A stretch of 64,000 nucleotides of DNA, from NCBI RefSeq assembly GCF_019320115.1, contig NC_089585.1:140911426-140975425 (forward strand). Direction: 5' to 3'. Under the pieces are notes generated by a model, which worked only from the letters and a program-made list of their open reading frames with translations, did not search any database and was not told the origin of the DNA. Below are positions 23,859 through 36,060 of the stretch, in pieces (positions within the stretch are counted from its first letter, which is position 1; every line of letters starts with the position of its first letter). Position numbers and translations under genes: made by a program. The DNA comes from Miscanthus floridulus. Lineage: Eukaryota; Streptophyta; Magnoliopsida; Poales; Poaceae.

Positions 23859-24422
23859 CATATTGAAAATCTGATTTTAGATTCTAACACCATGGTTCTC
23901 ATGCTCTGTCAATTCGATTTTCAATTCATCGCACGCTATAGAACTGCTCTAAGCATCAAGATATGTCAAGCTTCTTCCAATACATACGTTTTTTTTGGGT
24001 GGGGTTGGTGGTGGGGTGGGGTGGGGGGAACACTTGTTCCCACTTCCTTCGGAGGTCAAGCAGTTTTATTCATACTTCATACATGATATATTCATATAAA
24101 AAAGGAATTCAAAAGAAATTGCTTGAAATTAGGCTGCAGATCTACTTCGCACGAGTACACACAGGTGCACATGCGCACCGTGTAAAGTTTCTTTCAACAG
24201 ATACTCCCATTGTCTCCCCAAAAGTTGGGGGGTATAATTCGATTAATTTAATAATTCCCAAATCAGGAAAAAGAAATGAGAAGCGTGGTGGACCCCGGCA
24301 GCAACCACGAAGGCTCCAGACGCCATGCCGCTCCCTTCCCAGCACGCGTCAGCCGGAAGCCGACCGTCCCACTGCAGCTGGGCCCCACCGGCAAGCGCCC
24401 GTCGGCGTCAAACCAGAAGCCG

Positions 24423-24430
24423 ATAAATAG
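24423..24430 (+). promoter_or_regulatory. TATA-like box of the NAD kinase gene
   Basis: ATAAATAG in a GC-rich setting, about 250 bp before the start codon. It is the only TATA-like sequence in the last few hundred bases upstream. The implied transcription start is near 24,455. Confidence 0.5.
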
Positions 24431-24678
24431 CCGCGCCGGGCGGGGAGAGGTGGCGCTCCTCACCGAGTCACCGGCTTCGGCGGCGTCGCCTCGCACCACA
24501 CCCACCGGCCACCGGTCCACCACCCACCTCTTCTCCTCCTCCTCTCTCCACCTCGCGAATCGGAGGCCAAGTACACTGCCTACCCAAGCCCCCGGACCGG
24601 GAGCCAAGAGCAGAACAAGTAGTACAGGGGGTGTTCTCTGCGACGGCGAGGACGCGAAGCGGACCGGATCGCGGCGCC

Positions 24679-27600
24679 ATGTCGCTCGACGAGCTCACCG
24701 ACAAGGTACGCCGGCTCCTCCCGATCCGTCCGCGCTAGCTGCGCTGGGGCGACTCCTGGTGGCGGTTCGGGCGGCTGGGCGTCCGATTTCCGCCCAATTT
24801 GCTTCGACGGAGTGTTTGGTTTAGCTGGTTCTGATGAATGCGTGGTTTCCGTGTGGCAGGAGCCGTCGTCCTCCGAGGAAGTTCAGCTCGCGCCGTCGGA
24901 TTCCAAGTTCCGGAGCCTCAGCCCTGCGCCGATTCCGATCCCAGCTCCTCCGAGCGTCAGATCATTGGTCGACTCGGTACGTGCAGACTTGTATAGATGG
25001 CCCAAAGGAATGTGTGCCCGCTTTGAGTTCGTCTCGCTCGTAGCTTTGTTCTTCGTTGTGCGATTGCGTAATAAGGGCGGCCAAGTAACTAGCTGGAGTG
25101 TCCTTGAGTTTTACGTCTTCTGTTTTTGTCGTACAAGTGTTTTAAGTAACTAGCTTATCTTGCAAGCTCGGGGAGTTCCTGGACCAGAAATGCCAATGGG
25201 CTTGACCTCTTTTCCCCATTTTGTGGGGAAAAGAGTGATTCCGGTGTTTTTAGTGTAATTTGTTTAAAAACGTGTTTAGTACAGACATTTGCATAATATG
25301 TGAAACTTGAATTTGTGATTTGATTTCAGCTAGAAAGTCGCACCAATTGCAAATCTGAGTCATGCACATGAAAATATGAGGCAAAATCACTTAGTTACCT
25401 TACTTGTAGAAAACCTAACATATTCCAAGTTTAACATTGCATCAGTTTGCAGTTTGAGCCTATTTAAGCTCTGAGTTAAATAAACCGATCAGCATTTTGT
25501 TGGGTATTGATTATGGAGTTCAAAAGTTTGGTGAGTCTAAGTCTGAATTTATCTGAAAACCTCTCAACGTTTTATCTGTGAATCAAAACTAAGCTAAATA
25601 TGTCATTGCAATCTTAAACGACTGGATACATTTATTTCTGGAGGCAGTTGATATATTCACAATGAAAGGAGAGAGACAGTTTTTTTAACAGTCGTCAGAT
25701 GTCCCATTGTTTTACATTCACACTGACACACCTGCTTGTATTTTAGGTTTCTGATGAGAGAGTAAATATAGATGTCGTGGCCTCACATCAAAGTGAAAAT
25801 GGATCCATCTCTACAGCTAGCTCTACTGTTTCACTAGAATCAGAGAAGGCAGCATATGGATTTCTTGCTCAAACTCCTGTCAGGTCAACTGATGCACACC
25901 TTGTTGAGTTTTCAGAAGCTATGAGAAGTAAGGATAGACATAGTTTTTACTTTGATTGAAGCCTAAAATGTTCTACAAAAATCCAAAATACGAACCTTCC
26001 ATTTACTATTAAAATACTAATTGTTATAAATTTATGTGAATTTGAAGCTGTTGCAAAAGCCTTACGACGAGTGGCTGAAGGGAAGGCTGCTGCTCAATCA
26101 GAGGCAGCAGAGTGGAAACGTAAGTATGAACTAGAGACAGCGCACAAGCAGCAGAGTAAAATCAAAGGTGAGATTTGTGCATTTGCTATTGATGATTTTA
26201 CTTCTAGTGAAACAATCTCATAATTTGAGCGATCCATTAACTATTGCTTCAAGTTTTTTGTTTGAAAACTTTGGCAGGAGCTCTGCCTTTCAATTAAGAT
26301 AGGAATGAAAGAGCTATTGCTTCAAGTTGCTATCTATGTTTTGCATTCTTGATGGTTTAGTTGGTGACGCAACCACAAAATTCCAAGCAGGTTGCTACAC
26401 ATGCGTAGGCCCATCCGGCAAGGGGTATGGTTGGTCTTTGTTTGTGACTTGAGGGTGTGGGGGTTATCATAGCATCATCGGATGGATCCCAAAATTAGAC
26501 ACACGTATTACATTGTGGAATACTATAATATTGTGCTCTGCATATATACTATTTGTTTCTCTTGAGCAACTGGAGTTCTATCTTGTGCAGGCTACAACAG
26601 TTGTATCAGTAATGACTTGGACAAACTGGCCAGCCAACTGACTCTGGAGACACCTGCACCTGATCAATTAGGATGTTGCGGTAAGCATGGTATATGTGCA
26701 GATGAGGTTCTGCAGGACGAAGTTCCTGGAGCTATCCCAAGATCTAATCACAAGGTGGTGGGGAGAAAGGCATCATTTAAACTTTCATGGGGATGTAATG
26801 GGGATAAAAATGGTCAGCATAAGCATGATTTTGTGTCCTTTGAAAAAGGTGATATAACAACCGCAGAAAGGAGCAATAAGCAGGTTGGTCCATTTGTCAT
26901 GTTCAATTCATTTTGGAATGGCAGATAGTTCTAGAAATTTTTACCAAACAACTATCACACTTTTGCTCCTCTCTCTTCCAATGATGACAAATACTTCGCT
27001 TTCAGATCTTACTGAAATGGGAATCACCACCACAAACAGTGCTTTTCATAACCAAACCGAATTCCAACTCTGTGCGTGTTCTTTGTGCTGAAATGGTCAG
27101 GTGTGTTCTCTTCCCTACTTTGCACCACCACTACTTATCCATTAATATACTTAGTAATTTTTCCATAATTCTGAATTACAAATGCTGTCACACTGTACCA
27201 TATGAAAACTAAATTGTCTTAAATGACATAATTCAATATTTTTAGAAATCAGCACCCTTGATATGTTTTTGTGCCTGATGAATCACAACTTACATGGGTT
27301 ATATGCTAGTATGCTACTGCACAGGCAGCCTGTATATTGTGCTCACGCCATTGAAAGGTTTTGAATTATTTTTCCGCAGATGGCTTAGGGAGCATAAAAA
27401 TATAAACATCTTTGTTGAACCACGTGTTAAAAAGGAACCTCTAATGGAGGATTCCTACTACAACTTCGTCCAAACATGGGATGATGGTAAGAGGTTTAAC
27501 TTATGTGATGCGCTTCTTCCATGTGCTCCAGATTAGCAGTTCAGGACATAGATTACTCAAGAAGATATTTTTCCTTTTTGTGATGGGAATTGAATAAATT

Positions 27601-30428
27601 AATTAATAAGGTATAGTAATTTGGAGAGTGTTTATGGATAGCTTATACATGCTTTTGCAAGACACTAGTGGTGCTTAGGTTATATGAAGTTTCTGCCTCA
27701 TCTTGCTATTTGTATGTTGATGTTCTGTTGTCCAATTTACCCATGTAATTTGCAATGCATATTACTATTGTGGAGAGAGTTTATGGATGCTGATGTTCTC
27801 AAATCCAACCTTACTGGTCAGACCACAATGCTCTTTTTAGTAACACATTCTTTGGCCTAAACTGCGCACAGTAAAAAAAAAAGACAGATTGGAAGGGAGA
27901 GATTGCCCCCTCCAACATATTTATGAAATATGGAGGAAATGAACCTGGGTTGGCTACTGAGCACAGTATTAAGCTGTGTTTGTATCACTATGAATGATGC
28001 AGAACTTGTTTGAGTCGTGCATGTTGCATGTGCAGCAGCAGCAGCTGTCTTACAGTTGTAAACCTTAGTAGTACTCCTACATTTAATGTTTTCAAAAAAA
28101 CTTAATACATTTAGCATAAAAACATACTTTTCCTCTGTAGTTTTTTATTCATCAACATTCTTCATCTTCTACTTTTGTATTGTCGTGTTTTAGATCTATC
28201 TAGATTGTTCTTGCAATCATTCTATTGAGATATCACTTCCCGTGTTCTGGCCAACTCTTATAGATGAGGAGATAAAGATGCTGCATACGAAGGTTGATCT
28301 AATTGTAACTCTTGGCGGTGATGGAACTGTTCTGTGGGTACGCATCCATTTTGTTTTATATTTCAGTTGTGATGCACCCTTGCAAAATGTTATCTGGACT
28401 TTGAAGCTTCTTTTTTTAATCCATTTTGATATAGTACCTTCAGTTTCTGAGGTTCCTATTTCTTCCCTTGTCATGTCAGTGTGGAGCTTCATCCTACATA
28501 TTTTTTAAGATTCAAAAACAAATTATTACTCCTGTGATGATTTTTTGAATATGTGGAGCCTTAGGAGGATCACATGGACCTTGGAGTCAGTTGATTGGCT
28601 TTGCCTCAACCAGCTAAACTTTGATCTGATCCGAACATTTGGACGATAAACTATTTCACAGAAACTCCCATTTTTGGACAATGCATATAGTTTACGTGGT
28701 AACATAACATCCGAAATCGAAGGTCTGTAGAGATCCCTCCAGGAATGGTCATGACAATGTGCTGTCCAAGCCAAATTTTGGTAGTCTTGCTTTTCTATGG
28801 AAGATGGCAGTTCTTATTCAGGTGAATTTTCAATGATAAAGTGAAGAGTACTAATACAATTCACTGTGGGAACCACCTTAGTAGCTTACCTGTTCCATAT
28901 TTTAGATGTTTTATTTAATGTTAGTATTTTGCATGTTGCCTGTCTGCCAACTGCTGGACAGCTTGAGTGTCTATGCTTATTCTGATAATATTCTCGTATG
29001 TTTATTTGGACTTGTACTTTCACTTAGTTTTATTTTACTCAACTGCTCTCCAACTGAAACTAGAAATTTTCTGGATCCCTCTTAACAGGCTGCATCATTG
29101 TTCAAAGGACCAGTTCCTCCAGTTGTTGCATTTGCCCTGGGATCACTGGGCTTCATGACACCTTTCCGTATCCTTTACCACCAGTGCTAACACACTCTAT
29201 GCAATAATAAAAAAAACTCGACCGGGGGGGTTAAGACTGCCCCCGCAGCATTACAAATAAGAAGAAGGACCTTTTCACCCGGCCGAGAAAACCCCCGAAC
29301 CCCCGCCCCCACCCTTACACGGTGGCTTTCCGTCGCCCAAGTGAGAATTGGGCCGGTGCCCCCCCCCCCCCAGTGCTTTGGTTATGGGGACGGATGAGGG
29401 GATTTTTTTTAACCTCAGCCTGAAATTCGCTCCCACGGGGAGTCGAACCTAAGACCTGAGGAGTGCCGCTGGGTCACCTAACCGTTTGAGCTAGGCGCCC
29501 TTTGGCGCTCTATGCAATAATAACCTAGAACAGCTGGATTTTACTGGATCTCGGAAAACCTATTTCTGTTGGACAATAAATTGCATGTGAAGCTTTCTTC
29601 TATCCAATTGACAGTCCTGTTTTTATCTATTGTGTTGTCCTTATCCTTTTTTTTCAGCAAGTGAGCAATACCGTGAGTTGTTGGACAATGTGTTGAACGG
29701 GCCATTTAGCATCACGCTGAGAAACCGAATACAGTGTCATGTAATACGTGACGCGGCAAAGGATGAAATCGTGACTGAGGAACCATTCTTAGTGTTAAAC
29801 GAAGTTACAATTGACCGAGGAATATCATCTTACCTTACCAACCTGGAAGTCTACTGTGACAGTTCTTTTGTTACTTGTGTACAAGGGGATGGACTCATCA
29901 TATCGACTACATCTGGAAGTACAGCATATTCATTAGCAGCTGGAGGGTCCATGGTTCATCCTCAGGTATGCCCCAATTGATTTATATGGCGTTTATTTGA
30001 CCAATTTCAGTCAGTAACGCTTGGATTGTTACACAAATCTTCTTCCAGCGGCTCAGCAATCAGCATTACTTGTCCATGCTGCCATTTCATTGTGGTTTCT
30101 AATGTGTAGCCGGCGTTTGCAGGTCCCAGGGATCCTTTTCACCCCAATCTGTCCGCATTCCTTGTCATTCAGACCTTTGATTCTGCCTGAATACGTGACT
30201 CTGCGCGTTCAAGTGCCGTGCAACAGCAGGGGGAATGTCTGGGCATCCTTCGATGGCAAAGATCGTCAGCAGCTATCGCCCGGTGACGCCCTGATCTGCA
30301 GCATTTCTCCTTGGCCCGTGCCCACAGCCTGCCTGGTGGACTCGACCACCGATTTCCTCCGCAGCATCCATGAGGGCCTCCATTGGAACTTGAGGAAATC
30401 CCAGTCGTTTGACGGCCCGCGTGATTGA
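24679..30428 (+). CDS. NADK1: NAD kinase (plant NADK1-like), 568 aa
   Basis: Phosphorylates NAD to NADP; plant NADK1 is regarded as the cytosolic form. Coding exons: 24679-24705, 24860-24976, 25747-25927, 26048-26167, 26591-26883, 27006-27100, 27380-27486, 28264-28337, 29089-29167, 29658-29965, 30123-30428. All introns are GT-AG and phases agree throughout. The start ATG gives MSLDELTDK. Residues 1-245 are a variable regulatory part. The catalytic part starts near [18 protein letters not shown]. Key motifs: GGDGT (331-335), the conserved NE (412-413, in [10 protein letters not shown]) and a Gly-rich [15 protein letters not shown] (448-462). The C-terminus ends SFDGPRD. No transit peptide is obvious. 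An alternative acceptor at 28,193 gives an in-frame stop, so 28,264 was chosen. A SINE sits in the intron 29,168-29,657. No frameshift or stop was found; the gene appears functional. Confidence 0.93.
29211..29507 (-). mobile_element. tRNA-derived SINE in a NADK1 intron
   Basis: Flanked by a perfect 16-bp direct repeat CTCTATGCAATAATAA (29,195-29,210 and 29,508-29,523). On the minus strand the head reads GGGCGCCTAGCTCAAACGG (box A-like) and GGTCTTAGGTTCGACTCC (box B-like). The body contains an A-rich run and a C-rich tail. It lies between exons and does not disturb the splice sites. Confidence 0.9.
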
Positions 30429-31564
30429 TTCAACAGTTTTTTCAGTTATATATCAGTCCAGTGCCAGAATTCAAGCTGGGAATCCTCAAAGTGCAGCTAA
30501 CATCAAGAGGAATAACTGTACCTACTCGAGGGTGCTCACCTTTACCGTTCCATTACTTATATATCCGTTCCATTACTTATATATATATATACAAAGTTGC
30601 GTGCGTTTAGATATGAGGTATAGTGCAGAGTCCAAATATATAGCCATGGCCATGCATGCGTGTGTACAGGTTTCTGTGCTTCAGTGCTCGATTATAGCAC
30701 ACGTGGCAGAAGATATGTACACTGATTTCCGGATAAAGTATGGGGTGAGATAGATAGGTATGGATGGCAACGACTGAATATGTTGAATAATACACCACCA
30801 GCGTATGCATGTATACATGTGATCTGCTCCCCAGATCTGAATGAAATAATCCGCTAGCCATACAAGATGAGTTGTTTCTGTTACAGCTTGCAGTCTTGCG
30901 ATCTGGGCACTTTGTGACGACTGATGGGGAAGGCTCCGTCCCTTTTTCAGCTTCCATGCTGATAACTGAACTGATGAATGGAGTCATGGAGTGGGCATGC
31001 TCTGCTGCTGCTCCTGCTCCTGTGACGGCCGGATGGGTGCCTGCTGCCCACTTGGAGTTGAGGGGCGAGGGCGATCGGTCACGCGTTTTGAATCCGTGAC
31101 CAGGATTAACAAAAGTCGAGTAGCTTTCGACGTGATTCTGCGGCTGCTTTTGCGTCGTCGCCTCAATCGCCGTGCGGTGTCGGGTTCCGGCGAGCTGGAT
31201 TCCTCCGGCGACCCCACCGTCCAGCATCACAGTGGCATGGTCATGGCCAACCCGAGGACCGGAGAACGTGAAGTCGTTTGTTGCTTTCCATCTGTCCAAA
31301 CCTACCCCCCGCTCGCGAGTCACGGGCAATCCAATCCAGCGACGCGCGCGGCCTGCATTTTCTGTTCCTCCCCTCCCCGCGGCTCCGATGGATGCCTCCA
31401 CCATGCACACTCCCAAAACACAGCTCGGCGCCGGTACCACTACACTACCCCCTCCTCCTCCTCATCTACTGCCAGCCACCGTCATCGCCACCGCCACCAT
31501 ATCTATCCCGTCCCGGAAACATTCTGCACGCGGCAGCCCCGCACCCGCACCTGCAGCAGCAGAA
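30429..31564. other. NADK1 3' end and upstream region of the receptor gene
   Basis: GTTCCATTACTTATATAT occurs twice in tandem (about 30,547-30,587), followed by a TA microsatellite to 30,592. The last 500 bp before the receptor start become GC- and CT-rich. No clear TATA box is seen for the receptor gene, and no other gene. Confidence 0.5.
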
Positions 31565-34500
31565 ATGGCCACTGTTACTGCCACCTCCCCTTCTCTCCTC
31601 CTCCTCCACCTCCTCCTACTGCTCCTCATTGGCGGCGCGCTGCCAGCGACGAAGGCCGACATGCCGATGACGGTGAACGAGGAGGTGCTGGGGCTAGTGG
31701 TGTTCAAGTCGGCGCTGTCCGACCCGACCGGCGCGCTGGCCACGTGGACGGAGTCGGACGCCACCCCCTGCGGCTGGGCGCGCGTGGAGTGCGACCCGGC
31801 CACCTCCCGCGTGCTCCGCCTGGCGCTCGACGGGCTCGCGCTGTCCGGCAGCATGCCGCGGGGCCTCGACCGCCTGCCGGCGCTCCAGGACCTCTCCCTC
31901 GCCCGCAACAACCTCTCCGGCCCGCTCCCGCAGGGCCTCTCCCTCCTCGGCTCCCTCCGCTCGCTCGACCTCTCCTACAACGCCTTCTCCGGCCCGCTCC
32001 CCGACGACGTCGCGCGCCTCGCCTCCCTCCGCTACCTCGACCTCACCGGCAACGCCTTCTCCGGCCCGCTCCCGCCCGCCTTCCCGCGCACGCTCCGGTT
32101 CCTCGTGCTGTCCGGCAACCAGTTCTCCGGCCCCGTGCCGGAGGGGCTGGCGTCCGGGAGCCCGCTCCTGCTCCACCTCAACGTGTCCGGCAACCAGCTC
32201 TCCGGCTCGCCCGACTTCGCCGGCGCGCTCTGGCCGCTCGAGCGCCTGCGCACGCTCGACCTGTCACGCAACCAGTTCTCCGGCCCCGTCACCGACGGCA
32301 TTGCTAGGCTTCACAACCTCAAGACCCTCAGCCTCAGCGGCAACCGGTTCGTCGGCGCCGTCCCGGCGGACATCGGCCTGTGCCAGCACCTCAGCACCAT
32401 TGACCTCAGCGCTAACGCGTTCGACGGCCACCTCCCTGACTCCATCGGCCAGCTCGGCTCGCTCGTCTACTTCTCCGCGTCCGGCAACCGGCTCTCCGGC
32501 GACGTCCCCGCTTGGCTCGGCAAGCTGGCCGCGGTGCAGCACCTGGACTTATCCGACAACGCGCTCACCGGAAGCCTGCCGGACTCGCTTGGCGACCTCA
32601 AGGCGCTCAAGTACCTGAGCCTGTCCAGGAACCAGCTCTCCGGGACCGTCCCGGCCTCCATGTCCGGGTGCACCAAGCTAGCCGAGCTGCACCTGAGGGG
32701 CAATAGCCTCAGCAGCAGCATCCCGGACGCTCTGTTCGACGTCGGGCTCGAGACGCTCGACGTGTCGTCCAACGCGCTCTCGGGCGTCCTGCCGTCCGGC
32801 TCGACAAGGCTGGCGGAGACGCTGCAGTGGCTCGACCTCTCCGGCAACAAGCTCACCGGCGGCATCCCCACGGAGATGTCGCTATTCTTCAAGCTCCGGT
32901 ACCTCAACCTGTCCCGTAACGACCTCCGCACGCCGCTGCCGCCGGAGCTCGGCCTGCTCCGCAACCTGACGGTGCTCGACCTGCGTAGCACGGGTCTGTA
33001 CGGCGCCATGCCTGCCGACCTCTGCGAGTCCGGTAGCCTCGCCGTGCTCCAGCTCGACGGCAACTCCCTCTCCAGCCCCATCCCCGACAGCATCGGGAAC
33101 TGTTCTTCCCTGTACCTCCTGTATGTGTTTACTACTGTACTTGTGTTGCGTTGCAATTTGCATGTGTGAATGTGTCACGATCACGACCGTCTGAGTTCTG
33201 ACGACGGTTTGGTTTATGCATGCACGCAGGAGCTTGGGGCACAACGGCTTGACGGGGCCGATCCCGGCGGGCATCTCGAAGCTGAAGAAGCTGGAGATCC
33301 TGCGGCTGGAGTACAACAACCTGAGCGGCGAGATCCCGGCGCAGCTGGGCGGGCTGGAGAACCTGCTGGCCGTGAACATCTCGCACAACCGCCTCGTCGG
33401 GCGGCTGCCGGCGTCGGGCGTGTTCCAGAGCCTGGACGCGAGCGCGCTGGAGGGCAACCTGGGCATCTGCAGCCCGCTGGTGGCGGGGCCGTGCATGATG
33501 AACGTGCCCAAGCCGCTGGTGCTGGACCCCAACGAGTGCCCGCCCGGCGGGGCCGGCGGCGGCTACAACAACCTGGAGACGAACGGCGGCGGCGTGGGGG
33601 CGCCGAGGAAGCGGCGGTTCCTGAGCGTGTCCGCCATGGTGGCCATCTGCGCGGCGGTCGCGATCGTCCTGGGGGTCATCGTGGTCACGCTGCTCAACGT
33701 GTCGGCCCGGCGGAGAGCCGAGGCGGCGGGTGGTGGTGGCCCTGGCTACGACCAGAAGAAGGAGGTGGACGAGAGCATCGTCACCAGCAGCTCGACGGCC
33801 AAGTCATCGTCGCCGCCCGGTGGAAAGAGCAGGGGCAAGCTCGGCGCCGGCAAGATGGTGACGTTCGGTCCCGGGAGCAGCCTCCGGTCGGAGGACCTGG
33901 TGGCCGGCGCCGACGCGCTGCTGAGCAAGGCGACGGAGATCGGGCGCGGCGCGTTCGGCACGGTGTACCGCGCGCCCGTGGGCGACGGCCGCGTGGTGGC
34001 GGTGAAGAGGCTGGTGGCGGCGAACACGGTGCGGTCGCGCGAGGAGTTCGAGCGGGAGGTGCGCGTGCTGGGGAAGGCGCGGCACCCGAACCTGCTGCCG
34101 TTCAAGGGCTACTACTGGACGCCGCAGCTGCAGCTGCTGATCACGGACTACGCGGCGCACGGCAGCCTGGAGGCGCGGCTCCACGGCCGTGAGGAGTTGC
34201 CGCCGATGACGTGGGAGGAGCGGTTCCGCGTGGTTTCCGGGACGGCGCGGGCGCTGGCGCACCTGCACCAGGCGTTCCGGCCGCCGCTGGTCCACTACAA
34301 CGTGAAGCCGAGCAACATCTTCCTGCTGGACAATGAGTGCAACCCGGCGGTGGGCGACTTCGGGCTGGCGCGGCTGCTGCCGGGGAAGCTGGCGGACGGC
34401 GGCGGCAGCCGGTTCCATGCGGGCGGCGGGATGGGGTACGTGGCGCCGGAGCTGGCGTGCCAGAGCCTGCGTGTGAACGAGAAGTGCGACATCTACGGGC

Positions 34501-34805
34501 TGGGCGTGCTGATCCTGGAGCTGGTGACGGGGCGGCGCGCCGTGGAGTACGGCGACGACGACGTGGTGGTGCTCATGGACCAGGTGCGCGTCCTGCTGGA
34601 GCACGGCAACGCGCTGGAGTGCGTGGACCCGGGCATGGGCGGGCACGTCCCCGAGGAGGAGGTGCTGCCGGTGCTGAAGCTGGGCATGGTGTGCACGTCG
34701 CAGATCCCGTCCAACCGGCCCTCCATGGCGGAGGTGGTCCAGATCCTGCAGGTCATCAAGGCGCCCGTGGGCGGCGGCGGCAGAATGGAAGCCTCCTCCT
34801 TCTGA
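31565..34805 (+). CDS. LRR receptor-like protein with a predicted inactive kinase (At3g28040 type), 1043 aa
   Basis: Plasma-membrane receptor-like protein. Exons 31565-33120 and 33230-34805 (GT-AG). The chosen ATG gives MATVTATSPSLLLLHLLLLL, a signal peptide; the frame stays open upstream to 31,172 but those residues do not look like the family. Residues 35-90 are the LRR N-terminal cap (DPTGALATWTESDATPCGW). About twenty LRRs follow to about residue 610 (LDLSGNKLTGGIP and similar). A transmembrane helix lies at about 650-677 (MVAICAAVAIVLGVIVV). The kinase domain runs from about 750 to 1035. The P-loop (GRGAFGTVY), the VAVKR lysine and DFG (VGDFGLAR) are kept. The catalytic loop reads HYNVKPSN (residues 874-881) where active kinases have HRDxKxxN, so the catalytic Asp is Asn. 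The same loss is known in the Arabidopsis relative. Probably signals through partners rather than phosphotransfer. Confidence 0.94.
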
Positions 34806-36060
34806 TCCATCCTGACTGTCAGTCACGAGTCACGAGTCACGAGTCACGACCAACCAACAACGTCGGGCCGTCCGTTGGGCGTTTGCCATGGCATGCAAGC
34901 AACGGCATCTCTCATCCCTGGCCTGGCCTGCTGCTGCGAGGCTGGTTCGGTCGGCGGCAGCCTGCGAGTACTGTGTGCATTCATGCTAGTGTAGCATAGC
35001 AACCACAGGTGGGCAGGTGGATGCTCCATCTCCTTTTCCATGCATGCTCATTCATTCGGCTCTGTCACTGCTGCACCGTGTACGTGCCAATTTGGCAATT
35101 TTCTCCTCACCTCGCTTTTGGATGGATGGATGTCAACTCATCTCAGAACGCCGGCCTTCTTCCACTCACTCATGTCATGACCGTTCTTACAGGTTCACAC
35201 GTACGGCCCTGTTCGCTTGTTACTTTTCACCTCGTTTTTTTTTTCCAGTCGAAACAGTATTTTTCTTTCACACCAAATCAGCCGGAACAGTGTGTTGACT
35301 TATTTTTTCAGCTAAACGAATGCGCCTACGTCTCGCCGGCCGGTGGCGGTGGGTGAGCTGCAGTTGCAGGCAAGCAGTGGCAGCCAGCGTTGCTACTGTA
35401 GTTCTTCCTTGTTGTCTTGCTCAGTCGCCGTCTTGTTGCCATGATGCGCATGGAGTAACAGTAATTCAGTTGAGCTCCATCGAGGCATGTGAGCGCACAG
35501 CGAAAGTGTGCGTTACGTGAGTCCGGGCCTGGGGTCCACCAGCCCACCCCACGGCAAAGCATCAGGGTATCCATGCTGCAGTAGTGCAGTGGAGGAAGGT
35601 AGATGCGGACAATGCAACACCAGGCTCGTCTGATACGGAATAGATGCTGCTGGATACATAACATACGGCAGCTCTTTTATCTTTCGTCACCTAACTGAAT
35701 CTACAGTTACAGCTTCTATACTACTAGATGCGTTCTGCGAGCAAGACAGTTATCACAACTTCCAAACTGGAGGGGCATGTTTTGCCACAGCTTGCGGATT
35801 GCATCTCCCTTGTCTTGGTCTTCGCTGTTCCCATCTTCGGTTTGTATTGTATCCAGATAGTTACCTACATACTTACCTTGCCTGATCCTCGTATTTTTAC
35901 CGAGTTTTGGTGTGCGAGACAAATTTTAGATCCCCAGCACAATTGAAATGTGACTTGTCCTAATTCTAGTTCTAGTTTTAAGAATCCAACAAACTTGCCA
36001 AACGATTTCACGAAATGATTTCAATCCATCGTATCTCAGTAGGACAATTTTTTGGTGCAA
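34806..36060. other. Intergenic, one MITE, no gene
   Basis: It begins with three copies of AGTCACG in the receptor 3' end (about 34,820-34,848). A MITE lies at 35,205-35,326. Nothing else was recognised. Confidence 0.5.
35205..35326. mobile_element. MITE, 122 bp
   Basis: The ends GGCCCTGTTCGCTTG and CTAAACGAATGCGCC are imperfect inverted copies, flanked by TAC (35,202-35,204 and 35,327-35,329). The body has CAGTATTTTTCTTTCACACCAAATCAGCC. Confidence 0.78.

Larger units (their letters stand above)
22735..24105 (+). repeat. Tandem duplication of about 560-bp unit, second copy enlarged by MITEs
   Basis: Unit 1 (about 22,735-23,300) and unit 2 (about 23,335-24,105) share the same order of landmarks: AAGAAAACCAAACT / AAGAAAACTAAACT, CAACACTATTTAAA, AGAGATTGATTTACTG, TTTAGTTTACACT, CTAGTGTGCATAGCCCTT, ATAGCAATCGAACCAT, AGCTTCTTCCAATGCATACG and TTCATACTTCATGCATG. 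Unit 2 contains two extra segments, each a MITE, which unit 1 lacks. Confidence 0.88.

Noticed and set aside
28194..28263. Use of the AG at 28,193 as the NADK1 exon start
   Set aside because: It gives an in-frame stop after about a dozen codons; the AG at 28,263 keeps the frame and the expected protein.
29420..29507. A tRNA gene on the minus strand in the NADK1 intron
   Set aside because: It is the head of a SINE with a 16-bp duplication; the 3' half of a tRNA does not follow.
33804..34826. Long minus-strand open frame opposite the receptor kinase domain
   Set aside because: It is a shadow of very GC-rich coding sequence on the plus strand; its composition (Arg, His, Gln, Val) has no domain.
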